Shown here one piece after another: positions 15,796-25,078 of a stretch of 26,537 bases of DNA (positions are counted from its first letter, which is position 1; each line of letters opens with the position of its first letter). Position numbers and translations under genes: made by a program. The DNA lies in contig DCBP01000068.1 of NCBI GenBank assembly GCA_002314055.1, positions 1-26,537 on the forward strand. The letters run 5' to 3'. The notes under the pieces were generated by a model. That model did no database searches. It was given only the letters and a program-made list of their open reading frames with translations, and was not told the origin of the DNA. This DNA is from Prevotella sp. UBA1104 (GTDB lineage Bacteria; Bacteroidota; Bacteroidia; Bacteroidales; Bacteroidaceae).

Positions 15796-17853
15796 ATGGC
15801 ACAGAAAGGTAATATTGGAGTAACAACCGAGAACATATTCCCGGTAATTAAGAAATTCTTATATTCAGACCATGAGATTTTCCTTCGCGAGATTGTAAGC
15901 AACGCTGTTGACGCAACTCAAAAGATGAAGACCCTTGCAGAAAACGGCGAATTCAAGGATGAGCTCGGAGATTTGACAGTACATGTTTCCCTTGACACCG
16001 ACAAGGGAACCTTGACAATAAGCGACCGAGGCATCGGAATGACGGAGGAAGAAATAGACAAATATATTAACCAGATTGCATTCTCTGGAGTTAGCGACTT
16101 CCTCGACAAATACAAAGACTCGGCAAATGCCATCATCGGTCATTTCGGACTTGGTTTCTACAGCTCCTTCATGGTAAGCAAGAAAGTGGAAATTATAACC
16201 AAGAGCTATAAAGCCGGATCTAAAGCCGTGAAATGGAGTTGCGACGGAAGCCCAGAGTTTGAAATCACGGATGCAGAGCGCGACAGTCGAGGATCAGACA
16301 TTATTCTCTACATCGACGACGACTGCAAGGAATTCCTTGAAAAAGGACGCATACAGTCGCTCCTTGACAAATACTGCAAATTCCTTCCCGTTCCAGTTGC
16401 TTTTGGAAAGAAGACAGAATGGAAGGACGGAAAACAGGTTGACACTGCCGAAGATAATATTATCAACGACATGGAACCGCTGTGGACAAAGGCTCCAAGC
16501 ACTCTGAAAGACGAGGACTACAAGAACTTCTACAGAAAGCTCTATCCGATGCAGGACGACCCGATGTTCTGGATTCACCTGAATGTAGACTACCCGTTCA
16601 ACCTCACAGGAATATTGTATTTCCCGAAGATAAAATCCAACATCGACTTGCAGCGTAACAAGATACAGCTCTATTGCAACCAAGTATTTGTTACTGACCA
16701 AGTAGAAGGCATCGTTCCGGAATTCCTTACCCTACTCCACGGCGTCATCGATTCTCCGGACATTCCACTGAACGTAAGCCGCAGTTATCTGCAGAGCGAC
16801 CGCGACGTGAAAAAGATTTCAACATATATAACGAAGAAAGTTGCCGACAGACTCAATTCCCTCTTCAAGGAAAACCGCAAGGAGTATGAAGAGAAATGGG
16901 ACGACCTGAAACTGTTCATCAACTACGGAATGTTGTCGCAAGAGGATTTCTACGACCGTGCCAAAGACTTCACTCTTCTGAAAGATGTAGACGGCAAATA
17001 CTTCACCTTCGAGGAGTACAAGCAGCTGATAAAAGACAACCAGACAGACAAGGACGGTACGCTCATCTATCTTTACGCCAACAACAAAGAAGAGCAATAC
17101 TCTTATATCGAAGCTGCAAAAGCAAAGGGCTACAGCGTGTTGCTGCTCGACGGTCAGCTTGACACTCCATGCGTAAATATGTTTGAGCAGAAATTTGAGA
17201 AGACAAGATTTACCCGTGTCGACAGCGACATTGTAGAACGCCTCATTGTAAAGGAAGACGTAAAGAGCAACAAACTTGATAAAGAGAAGACTGACATTCT
17301 GTCAGCTGCTTTCCGCACCCAACTTCCTACATTGGATAAGATAGAGTTCAACGTAGAAGTGCAGTCGCTTGGAGCAGAGAACGCCCCGGTACTCATCACC
17401 CAGAATGAGTATATGAGACGTATGAAGGACATTAGCCGCTACCAGAGTGGAATGAATTTCTACGCTCAGATGCCAGACTCATACAGTCTTGTTCTCAACA
17501 GCGACCACCCACTCGTTACCGAAGTACTCGACGAGAGCGAGAAATCTTGCAGCGACGAATTGAAGCCAGTCGACAGTGAGATTAAGGGACTACAGGCTCG
17601 TCTTGCAGCTCTAAACCAAAGTCGCAAGGACAAGAAGCCTGAGGAAATAACGAAAGAGGAGAAAGACGACCTTCAGACCACAGAGAAGAAGCTTCAGGAA
17701 GAAAGAGCAAAGAAAGAGCAAGTCATTGCAAGCCACGCAAAGGACAACAAGATTATCCATCAGCTCATCGACCTTGCATTGCTCCAGAACGGAATGTTGA
17801 AGGGTGCTTCGTTAAGCTCATTCATCAAGCGCTCTATCGATTTGATAAAATAA
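15796..17853 (+). CDS. htpG: Molecular chaperone HtpG (Hsp90)
   Basis: An Hsp90 chaperone of 685 residues. It uses ATP-driven dimer closure to mature client proteins in the cytoplasm. The N-terminal GHKL ATPase shows the catalytic E and Asn in EIVSNAVDA (about 33-41), SDRGIGM, and the lid and GHFGLGFYSSFM. The middle domain carries the conserved NVSRSYLQSDRD. The C-terminal dimerisation domain contains a highly charged, probably coiled-coil insertion (about 600-650), as in other Bacteroidetes HtpG. I chose ATG 15796 (MAQKGNIG) because homologues begin at this point; the longer reading from 15703 would start within the promoter. It is probably controlled by the sigma-54-like promoter and ends at a hairpin terminator shared with the convergent gene. 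Confidence 0.96.
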   Translation: MAQKGNIGVTTENIFPVIKKFLYSDHEIFLREIVSNAVDATQKMKTLAENGEFKDELGDLTVHVSLDTDKGTLTISDRGIGMTEEEIDKYINQIAFSGVSDFLDKYKDSANAIIGHFGLGFYSSFMVSKKVEIITKSYKAGSKAVKWSCDGSPEFEITDAERDSRGSDIILYIDDDCKEFLEKGRIQSLLDKYCKFLPVPVAFGKKTEWKDGKQVDTAEDNIINDMEPLWTKAPSTLKDEDYKNFYRKLYPMQDDPMFWIHLNVDYPFNLTGILYFPKIKSNIDLQRNKIQLYCNQVFVTDQVEGIVPEFLTLLHGVIDSPDIPLNVSRSYLQSDRDVKKISTYITKKVADRLNSLFKENRKEYEEKWDDLKLFINYGMLSQEDFYDRAKDFTLLKDVDGKYFTFEEYKQLIKDNQTDKDGTLIYLYANNKEEQYSYIEAAKAKGYSVLLLDGQLDTPCVNMFEQKFEKTRFTRVDSDIVERLIVKEDVKSNKLDKEKTDILSAAFRTQLPTLDKIEFNVEVQSLGAENAPVLITQNEYMRRMKDISRYQSGMNFYAQMPDSYSLVLNSDHPLVTEVLDESEKSCSDELKPVDSEIKGLQARLAALNQSRKDKKPEEITKEEKDDLQTTEKKLQEERAKKEQVIASHAKDNKIIHQLIDLALLQNGMLKGASLSSFIKRSIDLIK

Positions 17854-17879
17854 ATCCATAACCATATAAGAATGAAAAG

Positions 17880-17916
17880 GGAGGTGTACCGATTATAGTA
17901 CACCTCCTTTTTATAT
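17880..17916. terminator. Terminator between htpG and the convergent fbp gene
   Basis: GGAGGTGTAC (17880-17889) and GTACACCTCC (17898-17907) form a perfect 10-bp stem around an 8-base loop, followed on the plus strand by TTTTTATATATAA. On the minus strand the stem is followed by CTTTTCATT, so it can act weakly for the convergent fructose-bisphosphatase gene too. Confidence 0.88.
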
Positions 17917-17955
17917 ATAAAGCATTTTATATTCCAAGAGGAAAAAAATATTTCA

Positions 17956-19944
17956 TTATCTGCATTCTTTCACGAGTCCATGCCTATAGCTATAGAGCAG
18001 TTTCTTGAGATATTCAATCTGCCCCCGCAGTTCATCCCCCTTGTCAGTGTCAGCCACAAGCATCCGGTGCGACGACATCTCAACGATCTGAGTCGTGCTC
18101 ACGATGTCAGTTCCGCGCGCCACAGCATCCTCCTCGTTCGTAAAAGGCTCATGCTGCACGAGCACGAAGCCACGACTATGATAAACAAGCGTGTAGCCGG
18201 CAATGCCCGTCTCCTTATGGTACGCCTGTGAGAAGCCGCCGTCGATAACCATCAGTCTGCCGTTTGCCTTTATCGGATTCTCGCCGCTCGCCGCATGAAC
18301 AGGAACATGTCCGTTAATAATATGTCTGTTAGGCTGCTTCACTCCAAAAGCATCAAGAATACGGTCGCAGACCTCTTCATTGTCGCGCAGCTTATAATAA
18401 TTTCCCTTTTTCTCCTTATGCGTCTCCTTATCAACAAGGAAATAGCGTTCAAAGGTAGCCATTTTAGATTTGTCGAAAAGCGTAGAATCCGGTCCACACC
18501 AAAGATAGAGGAAATAGTCTGTCGCATATTCGCGCTCGTCGGCACTAGTGTCGTGCTGGAATGCGCTGCGTATGAGAAGCCCCGTCTGATGCATCAGTTC
18601 CTTTCCCTTATACCGGTGTCCGGAATACAGTTCAACCTCCTTTAACGTTCCGTCATCATTCAGTGGAACAGAAGCATGATAGAGTAAGTTGTTGTTCGTA
18701 ATATTATACATACATCCATGCCCGAGCAAGATGTCGATATGTTTCCTCAGCTTCTCGCTGACAATAAAAGAATGGTGAAGCTTAGCCAACAAGTCGCTTT
18801 CCTCAGGAGTCAGCTCACACGGATTGTCAGGATTGACAGTAGGGAAATTGCAGCTCTTCATTTCATAAACCTTACCGTCAATAGTACAAGTACCGGCCTC
18901 GTAGTCAATATTATTGAATAAAATTCTGTCCTTCATCCCCCACTTAGGATACTTGTTGAACAGCGCAGCCTCAACCTTAAACTGAATTACGGCAATCGCC
19001 TTGTGCATCATAGCCCCAAGCCGGATAGTCTTCTCGTCGACGAATCCGCTTCCGCCGGACAGTTTCGGTATGAACTCTTCACAAGGATCATCAGAGTACG
19101 TCTCCAGGGCAAACGTAGCGAGAGGCACGAGATTTATTCCATATCCCTCTTCGAGTGTCGTCATGTTAGCATATCTCAGAGAGAGCCTTACAACGTTACA
19201 GATGCAAGCATCGTTTCCGGCACATGCCCCCATCCACAACACGTCATGGTTTCCCCATTGAATGTCCCAGTTATGGTAATGTTCGAGCATGTCCATAATG
19301 CGGTGAGCCCCCGGTCCGCGGTCGTAGATGTCGCCCAGGATGTGCAGCTGGTCAATAGCGAGCCGCTGTATTACCTTAGCGATAGTAATGATAAAATCGT
19401 CAGCCCTGTCCGTTTCAATCATACTGTCGATTACTGCATTTACATATCCAGCCTTGTCAATATCGTCAGAATGTTCATGCAGAAGTTCCTGAATAATATA
19501 AGAAAAATCTTTAGGAAGCGACTTTCTCACCTTCGAGCGCGTATATTTGCTCGACACGTCACGACATACCTTCACCAGCTGATGAATCGTAATATGATAC
19601 CAGTCTTCCATATTCTCCTCCACCTGCTTAACCTTTTCCAGCTTCTGCTCCGGATAATAGATAAGCGTGCAGAGGTCTCTCAGTTCCGACTCGCGGATTT
19701 GGTTTCCGAAGAGTTCATTAACCTTACGCTTAATGTTTCCGGAAGCATTTTTCAGTACATGTTGGAATGATTCATACGCCCCATGGATGTCGGCAAGGAA
19801 ATGCTCAGTACCCTTTGGCAGGTTCAGAATAGCCTGCAGGTTAATAATCTCGGTACTGGCATCCGCTACCGTAGGAAAGGATTTCGACAAGAGTTGCAGA
19901 TACCTCAAGTCCGTGTCCCTAACGTCTTCTGTCTTTTTCATCAT
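17956..19944 (-). CDS. fbp: Class III fructose-1,6-bisphosphatase
   Basis: A 662-residue enzyme of the class III (Bacillus subtilis type) fructose-1,6-bisphosphatases, which convert fructose 1,6-bisphosphate to fructose 6-phosphate in gluconeogenesis. Its length is typical. The calcineurin-like metal-site motifs are present: ADIHG (D52/H54), GDIYDRGPG (204-212), GNHD (231-234) and NGHVPVH (544-550), followed by VIDGGFSQAYH. The ATG at 19944 overlaps the stop of the upstream glycosyltransferase gene by 4 bases (ATGA), so the two are translationally coupled. It is the final gene of its transcript and converges on htpG. Pyruvate and triose phosphate made by the KDG pathway would pass through this enzyme during growth on uronates; this link is general metabolism, not shown by the sequence. 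Confidence 0.95.
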   Translation of the reverse strand: MMKKTEDVRDTDLRYLQLLSKSFPTVADASTEIINLQAILNLPKGTEHFLADIHGAYESFQHVLKNASGNIKRKVNELFGNQIRESELRDLCTLIYYPEQKLEKVKQVEENMEDWYHITIHQLVKVCRDVSSKYTRSKVRKSLPKDFSYIIQELLHEHSDDIDKAGYVNAVIDSMIETDRADDFIITIAKVIQRLAIDQLHILGDIYDRGPGAHRIMDMLEHYHNWDIQWGNHDVLWMGACAGNDACICNVVRLSLRYANMTTLEEGYGINLVPLATFALETYSDDPCEEFIPKLSGGSGFVDEKTIRLGAMMHKAIAVIQFKVEAALFNKYPKWGMKDRILFNNIDYEAGTCTIDGKVYEMKSCNFPTVNPDNPCELTPEESDLLAKLHHSFIVSEKLRKHIDILLGHGCMYNITNNNLLYHASVPLNDDGTLKEVELYSGHRYKGKELMHQTGLLIRSAFQHDTSADEREYATDYFLYLWCGPDSTLFDKSKMATFERYFLVDKETHKEKKGNYYKLRDNEEVCDRILDAFGVKQPNRHIINGHVPVHAASGENPIKANGRLMVIDGGFSQAYHKETGIAGYTLVYHSRGFVLVQHEPFTNEEDAVARGTDIVSTTQIVEMSSHRMLVADTDKGDELRGQIEYLKKLLYSYRHGLVKECR

Positions 19945-21215
19945 AAAACATTAGATTTAAAGAGTTTATTCAATATTCGTCTCGTTTCTCTGTCATTTTT
20001 CATTTCAACCGGCACGAAGCCTTCTGAAAGATTCATTTTCTCGTGCATAATATAGAACATACGGGCAGAGAAGCCCTGCATTCCTATCTCGTCGAGCATG
20101 TTTTCCAATATAAACTCATCGCAGTCTTCAAACCTCAAGACATTGTAGAAGTCGTATAAATTCTTCAGCGACAACTTTTCCTCGTTTAAAAGATGCCGGA
20201 TATTCAGCAGCATTATACAAATCTTCTTCTCTGTCGCGTATTGAGGATAACTTTCAAGCATCTGTTTCGTTCTCGACACCCTAATCCACGCACGTGTAGT
20301 TTCAAGAAATTCTATTTTCTGCGGTTTGACAAAACGCTGAACCTCAGCAACATCAAACGTATTATAGTCAGCCTGTCTGCTACGCATTGCAAGAACAAAC
20401 AGGTGTAACACTCCCTGATCAGAGCAATGCAGGATAATGCGCCTCAACCTTTCCGTCGGTAAATTGTAAGCCTCGTCGACAAGGGCAGCAAAATCATCCG
20501 AAACGACGATTCCGTATTTCTCTGCATCAGCGACAGCCGCCCCCAGCTGCAGCATATTAGCCTCTATTCTTCTGTCATCCGGCGTCATCATCCAAAAAGG
20601 ATTACTGTCGACTGCCTTTCTGTAAAGGGAGCACATCCGGGTGGCGACATTCGGCAGCCCCATCTCCGCATCAGAAGTCTTTGCATACGAGACGCATACG
20701 GTTTTTTCACTCAGTCTCTCCCCTATTTTATACTCATGAAAGACGGACAGAGAAGACATCTTGCTCTTTTCCTGTTCGTTCACCACATGAATTGCCGTAG
20801 CCTTATCCAGCATTCTGCCCATTCCTCCGACAAGGGAGAACATTTTCCGGGTATGCCTGTTGCTGAAGTTCCACTCCATAAAATATTTATAAGTGGAAAC
20901 GACCACCGGCAGGCACAGTTTCTGACTCCAACGAAAGACCATCCTCCCCCAATAGCTCGACAAGGAATGAATATGGACAACGTCAATATCGGCAGACCTC
21001 ACAATATCCTGGAATTTCTTTTCATTCTTGCGGAAATTCCATATCCGTGCCGACAGTCTGTCCTGGTCGACATCAGCAGCATCAATTCCCTTATAGCCAG
21101 AAACAGTAAGCACTTTACATGACATAAGATTTCCGCTTCCCTCGAGTTCATCTCTCAAGAAACGGGAAGCAAGTCCGTCAGGATCTTTTTCACATATAAA
21201 ATGCAAGATATTCAT
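19941..21215 (-). CDS. Atypical GT-B-like glycosyltransferase with unusual C-terminal half
   Basis: A 424-residue protein. The first 180 residues look like the acceptor-binding Rossmann domain of family 4 glycosyltransferases (NILHFIC at the first strand, DVVHIHS at 78-84, PVVVSTYK at 103-110, AIHVVNEQEK at 141-150). The rest does not show the donor-binding domain or its EX7E motif; it is rich in charged helices and contains many Leu/Ile/Arg residues instead. It is therefore either a degenerate transferase, a protein needing a partner, or a binding protein. It has its own promoter at 21257-21288 and overlaps fbp by 4 bases. The nearest transferase gene (21296-22459) lies upstream in the same direction. 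Substrate unknown. Confidence 0.7.
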   Translation of the reverse strand: MNILHFICEKDPDGLASRFLRDELEGSGNLMSCKVLTVSGYKGIDAADVDQDRLSARIWNFRKNEKKFQDIVRSADIDVVHIHSLSSYWGRMVFRWSQKLCLPVVVSTYKYFMEWNFSNRHTRKMFSLVGGMGRMLDKATAIHVVNEQEKSKMSSLSVFHEYKIGERLSEKTVCVSYAKTSDAEMGLPNVATRMCSLYRKAVDSNPFWMMTPDDRRIEANMLQLGAAVADAEKYGIVVSDDFAALVDEAYNLPTERLRRIILHCSDQGVLHLFVLAMRSRQADYNTFDVAEVQRFVKPQKIEFLETTRAWIRVSRTKQMLESYPQYATEKKICIMLLNIRHLLNEEKLSLKNLYDFYNVLRFEDCDEFILENMLDEIGMQGFSARMFYIMHEKMNLSEGFVPVEMKNDRETRRILNKLFKSNVL

Positions 21216-21256
21216 ATTATTACATCATTATTGCATATTCTGCGGCTTATCATTCG

Positions 21257-21288
21257 CAAAGCTACAACAAATAAAATTAAAATCCAAA
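21257..21288 (-). promoter_or_regulatory. Promoter of the glycosyltransferase-fbp pair
   Basis: On the minus strand, TTTG (21288-21285) and TAGCTTTG (21264-21257) are 20 nt apart, an excellent match to the Bacteroidetes pattern. The -7 box lies 41 bases before the ATG at 21215, giving a leader of about 35 nt. The promoter sits just after the stop of the preceding gene. Confidence 0.7.
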
Positions 21289-21295
21289 GAAAAGG

Positions 21296-22459
21296 TTAAA
21301 CTTTATGGCAAATGAAGTCATATTTGTCTGTCGACATATATTTCATCAGCCGTGCGGCATTTCTCAACGGGAGCGTCATCTCCAGGAAGAGCATCCTTAC
21401 AACCGACATGTCTTCAATATATTTTCCGAGACTTTTGCTGAGGACCACAGAGCGCAGAATCATGGCAACGAGCAACGAGACGACAGAAACAGCCAGCAGT
21501 ATGTAGTTCTCCGTCAGAACGGAAAATGCTGCAGCCAGCAATGGCAGGACATAGCCCAGAGCCATCATCGCCATCGTCAGGTTAAACATAAATCTCGGCA
21601 TTCGCGACCTGTTCAGTTTCTTGCGGATCGCCATATAATAAAGGCATTTGTTGCGCCATCCTCTATCAGTAAGCTCAGTCTCGACAATGCGCGAGTCAGG
21701 CGAAAGCTCTACGGCAACATTCATTTCCCCGGAATATTTGTTAACAAGGAAATCATACTCGCCGCGCACATACTTCAGATTGCCGTCGTATCCCTTTCCG
21801 CTGATGAAACTGCTCTTGCGGAACATAAGGTTATTTCCGCAATAGCCCCAGGCGTTTCCCTTCTGTGCCGCGCGGAGCTGGCGGTAGAGCATATAGACAT
21901 GGTCGAAACGTCTCGAAGCCTTGTAGTCGTCCTCAAAACTGCTGAAACCGACAACCAAACCGTTGTCTTCCGTGCAGTTTCCGGACATTTCGGCAAGCCA
22001 CGTTTCAGAAACCGGACAGCAATCCACGTCCGTCATCATTATCCACTCATACTTTGCAGCCTTTACGCCTAAGGTTACCGCCAGTTTCTTCCTGCTCATA
22101 TACCTGGAAGAAGCCGGAATGAAAGTAGTATAAAGATGTCTGTCATCGGAATACATTTTCAGCGTATCCTCTATAACCGGATTATTGCCACAAGCTACAA
22201 CAATAATCTGAAAATCGCCCTCATACTTCTGTTTCAGCAAGGCAGGAAGGCTGACCTTAAGATCTTCCAACTCATCGTCGACGGTCATTACGACCGAAAT
22301 GCCCGGGTTCTGTGCCTTTACCGCCGTTTCCCCCTCGTCCTCCCCGTCGGCCGAAGAGTCGCGAAGTCTTGAAACGAGCAAATTCACGAACGGACTTATA
22401 ACAGCAATAAAAAGTACTACGGCAGAAATGCCGACAGTAACTTCATCCAGCAAAAACAT
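21296..22459 (-). CDS. Membrane-bound family 2 glycosyltransferase
   Basis: A 387-residue GT-A-fold transferase. An N-terminal membrane helix (about 8-29) precedes an acidic linker and the catalytic domain (53-250), which starts with the usual ISVVMTV strand. The DXD-type motif is D144-V-D146 (metal and nucleotide-sugar binding), GYCGNNLMFRK (205-215) is the conserved acceptor-side loop, and GEYDF (233-237) is likely the catalytic-acid region. Two to three membrane segments follow (about 290-345), so the active site faces the cytoplasm at the inner membrane. A role in polysaccharide, glycolipid or exopolymer assembly is likely; donor and acceptor are unknown. It starts 92 bases after lysA, beyond a hairpin, and may share that transcript by read-through. 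Confidence 0.86.
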   Translation of the reverse strand: MFLLDEVTVGISAVVLFIAVISPFVNLLVSRLRDSSADGEDEGETAVKAQNPGISVVMTVDDELEDLKVSLPALLKQKYEGDFQIIVVACGNNPVIEDTLKMYSDDRHLYTTFIPASSRYMSRKKLAVTLGVKAAKYEWIMMTDVDCCPVSETWLAEMSGNCTEDNGLVVGFSSFEDDYKASRRFDHVYMLYRQLRAAQKGNAWGYCGNNLMFRKSSFISGKGYDGNLKYVRGEYDFLVNKYSGEMNVAVELSPDSRIVETELTDRGWRNKCLYYMAIRKKLNRSRMPRFMFNLTMAMMALGYVLPLLAAAFSVLTENYILLAVSVVSLLVAMILRSVVLSKSLGKYIEDMSVVRMLFLEMTLPLRNAARLMKYMSTDKYDFICHKV

Positions 22460-22502
22460 TTCTTATTCCTTTTGGTTGAAAAAAATTCTTGTTAAACAAC
22501 GA

Positions 22503-22543
22503 GCCTTATGCCACATTATCCCTTCAGACACGCGGCATAAGGC
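22503..22543 (-). terminator. Hairpin after lysA
   Basis: GCCTTATGCC (22503-22512) and GGCATAAGGC (22534-22543) form a perfect 10-bp stem with a 21-base loop just downstream of the lysA stop. On the minus strand a second small hairpin (TTGTT/AACAA) and a run of seven T follow, so the pair may form a terminator or an attenuator before the glycosyltransferase gene. Confidence 0.55.
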
Positions 22544-22551
22544 ACTATAAG

Positions 22552-23718
22552 TTAAATATTCGACAAGTCTTCTGTAGTGTAACCCACAGGCAACTTGCGG
22601 CAATTATATCCCGACGCCATTATCTCGCCATAGGCTCCGGCAGAACGCAGCGCTATCATGTCGCCACGATGACACTCGTCGAGGTCTATAGCCTTGGCAA
22701 ACACGTCGCTCGACTCACATATCGGACCGACAACATCATATACCTCTTTCTTGCCGTCTGACGACAGGTTCTCTATCTTATGATAGGCATTATACAGGGC
22801 AGGACGGATAAGATCCGTCATTCCGGCATCCACGATAACGAATTTCTTTGCCGTCCCCTCCTTAACATAAAGCACCCTTGTGAAAAGCGAGCCACACTGG
22901 GCTACTACTGCCCTTCCGAGTTCAAAATGCAGAGTCTGTCCCTCACGAAGCTTCAGACACTTGGCATACGTGTCGAAATATGCCTTGAAGTCGGGCACCG
23001 GAACACGATTAGGATTATGGTAGTCGATGCCGAGTCCGCCACCCACGTTGATGCTCTCCACCACTACGTGCTCTCTCTCCAGCTTATCCTGCAAGTCGTT
23101 TATACGGTTGCAGAGCGCCTCGAAGTCTCCCATATCGAGAATCTGCGAACCGATATGGAAATGAAGTCCCACAAACTTGACGTTCTTCATCTCCGCAGCC
23201 ATCTCTATCACGCGGTCCATGTCTGCCATGGCAATGCCGAACTTATTCTCGGCAAGTCCGGTGGTAATATTTGCATGAGTATGCGCCCCCACATTAGGGT
23301 TTATGCGGAAAGCCACTCTTGCCACCTTCCCCTTTTTTGCAGCCAGCTCGTTAATGACTTCCAGCTCGGGCACGCTCTCTACATTAAAGCACAAGATGTC
23401 CCTGTCAATGCCGAGATTAATCTCCCAGTCGCTTTTGCCCACTCCGGCATAAACGATTTTATCCGGAGCGAAGCCTGCAGCAACAGCGGCATTAATCTCG
23501 CCGCCGCTCACGCAGTCGGCTCCGAGCCCCGCCTGGCAGATAATGTTCAGCAGCTTTGGGTTGGCATTAGCCTTTACGGCATAATGAACTCTAAACTCCG
23601 GATGCGAAGCTGTCTGTTTTTTTATCTCCTCCAATGTCTTCCTCAGCAACGCCGTATCATAATAATAGAATGGTGTTTCTATCTTTTGCAGTTTCTCTAA
23701 TGGAAAAATTCCCTTCAT
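22552..23718 (-). CDS. lysA: Diaminopimelate decarboxylase
   Basis: A PLP-dependent alanine-racemase-fold (type III) decarboxylase of 388 residues that makes L-lysine from meso-diaminopimelate, the last step of lysine synthesis. The PLP lysine is K49 in YAVKANANP; HFHIGSQ (about 190), VGGGLGIDY (about 228) and ELGRAVVA (about 275) are the cofactor-phosphate and substrate loops, and CESSDVFA (about 335) carries the catalytic cysteine given by the dimer partner. It lies 40 bases after lysC in the same direction, so the first and last enzymes of the lysine branch are co-transcribed. The related carboxynorspermidine decarboxylase was considered, but the CESSD motif and the lysC neighbour favour LysA. 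Confidence 0.95.
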   Translation of the reverse strand: MKGIFPLEKLQKIETPFYYYDTALLRKTLEEIKKQTASHPEFRVHYAVKANANPKLLNIICQAGLGADCVSGGEINAAVAAGFAPDKIVYAGVGKSDWEINLGIDRDILCFNVESVPELEVINELAAKKGKVARVAFRINPNVGAHTHANITTGLAENKFGIAMADMDRVIEMAAEMKNVKFVGLHFHIGSQILDMGDFEALCNRINDLQDKLEREHVVVESINVGGGLGIDYHNPNRVPVPDFKAYFDTYAKCLKLREGQTLHFELGRAVVAQCGSLFTRVLYVKEGTAKKFVIVDAGMTDLIRPALYNAYHKIENLSSDGKKEVYDVVGPICESSDVFAKAIDLDECHRGDMIALRSAGAYGEIMASGYNCRKLPVGYTTEDLSNI

Positions 23719-23758
23719 CTCTTTATATGTGTTGTGTCTTTTCTTTTATTACAGTTCT

Positions 23759-25078
23759 TTATTTATTAAACAGAGTATCGCTCAAGCTCTGCAAAGCCCT
23801 CTTCTTGTCGCTCTCGCGGATAAGGAAAGAGATGTTATAGTTACTTCCTCCGTATGAAATCATGCGCACGGGGATGTCTTTCATTGCATCCGTGGCAAGT
23901 GTCTCGAAGCCCACGTTGCTCCAGTCGAGGTCGCCCACGACGCAGATTATACACATGTCGGTGTCAACGGTAACCGTTCCGTACTTCTTCAGCTCGTCCA
24001 CGATTTCCGTAAGGTGAGAATCGTTGTCGATGCTCATGGAAACGCCTACCTCGCTTGTTGCCACCATATCGATAGCCGTCTGATAGCTCTCGAAAATCTC
24101 GAACACTTTCCTCAGGAAGCCTGTAGCAAGGAGCATACGGCTGCTCTTTATCTTTATTGCCGTAATATTGTCCTTGGCAGCCACAGCCTTTATTTTGCCC
24201 TTCAGCGTAACATTGTCGATAATCGTGCCGGGAGCGTCCGGCTCCATAGTGTTCAGCAGTCTTACGGGGATTCCGGCATATTTTGCCGGCTGCACGCATG
24301 TAGGGTGAAGGATTTTCGCACCGAAATATGCCAGTTCGGCAGCTTCCTCAAAATGCAGCTGTCTTACCGGGGCAGTATGGTCTACCACGCGCGGGTCGTT
24401 GTTGTGCATTCCGTCGATGTCTGTCCAGATCTGTATCTCGTCGGCATTGATGGCAGCTCCTATAAGCGAAGCCGTGTAGTCGCTTCCGCCTCTCTGCAGA
24501 TTGTCCACCTCGCCGTATGCGTTGCGGCAGATAAATCCCTGTGTAATATACACTTGGCTCTCCGGAGCATCTTTCAGTACGGCTGTCAGCTTTTCTTTAA
24601 TGTACACGGTGTCCGGCTCTCCGTTTTTGTCGGTACGCATAAAGTCGAGTGCCGACAGCAGTGTTGCCTTTACGCCCTGCTCCTGGAGATAATTTACCAC
24701 CATGTTTGTGCTCATCACCTCTCCCTGTGCCACGATGCTTTTCTCCTCAAAGCTCGTGAAGAGGTCTTTGGTGAAGGAGCGCAGAAAGTCAAACTCTTCA
24801 TGCAGGAAGTCTGCAGTTTTCTTCTTCCATTCGTCTGTAGAATAGAGTTCTTCCACATGCTGCATGTATTTCTGCTCCAAACGGTTGATAATCTCATTTG
24901 CGCCCTCTGGATTTTTCTTATACAGATAGTTTGATATTTCTACAAGTGAGTTTGTCGTTCCCGACATTGCCGAGAGAACTACGAACACGGGTTCTCCTGA
25001 CTTTGTTACAAGTGACGAGACATTTTTCATCCTCTCTGGCGAGCCAACGGATGTGCCTCCGAATTTCATTACTTTCAT
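23759..25078 (-). CDS. lysC: Aspartate kinase
   Basis: A monofunctional aspartokinase (439 residues) that phosphorylates L-aspartate, the entry step to lysine, diaminopimelate, threonine and methionine. The amino-acid-kinase domain has KFGGTS (5-10), the substrate/ATP motif RGGSDYTA (about 200) and WTDIDGMHNNDPR (about 222). Two ACT domains (about 300-439) provide allosteric feedback, most likely by lysine. There is no homoserine dehydrogenase fused to it. Its ATG at 25078 overlaps the stop of the upstream ATPase gene by 4 bases (ATGA), and lysA follows 40 bases downstream. The pairing with lysA suggests it supplies lysine and diaminopimelate for peptidoglycan. Confidence 0.95.
   Translation of the reverse strand: MKVMKFGGTSVGSPERMKNVSSLVTKSGEPVFVVLSAMSGTTNSLVEISNYLYKKNPEGANEIINRLEQKYMQHVEELYSTDEWKKKTADFLHEEFDFLRSFTKDLFTSFEEKSIVAQGEVMSTNMVVNYLQEQGVKATLLSALDFMRTDKNGEPDTVYIKEKLTAVLKDAPESQVYITQGFICRNAYGEVDNLQRGGSDYTASLIGAAINADEIQIWTDIDGMHNNDPRVVDHTAPVRQLHFEEAAELAYFGAKILHPTCVQPAKYAGIPVRLLNTMEPDAPGTIIDNVTLKGKIKAVAAKDNITAIKIKSSRMLLATGFLRKVFEIFESYQTAIDMVATSEVGVSMSIDNDSHLTEIVDELKKYGTVTVDTDMCIICVVGDLDWSNVGFETLATDAMKDIPVRMISYGGSNYNISFLIRESDKKRALQSLSDTLFNK

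Noticed and set aside
19003..19770. Plus-strand ORF opposite fbp (255 codons)
   Set aside because: Shadow of a confidently identified class III fructose-bisphosphatase.
21305..22072. Plus-strand ORF opposite the family 2 glycosyltransferase (255 codons)
   Set aside because: Low-complexity His/Arg/Gln-rich composition and complete overlap with a gene that has intact GT motifs.
22780..23700. Long plus-strand ORF (306 codons) opposite lysA
   Set aside because: It is the antisense shadow of lysA, whose catalytic motifs are all intact; the antisense product has no recognisable motif.
24014..24934. Long plus-strand ORF (306 codons) opposite lysC
   Set aside because: The lysC reading has every aspartokinase motif. 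The antisense frame is rich in Cys, His and Val as expected for a shadow and has no promoter.
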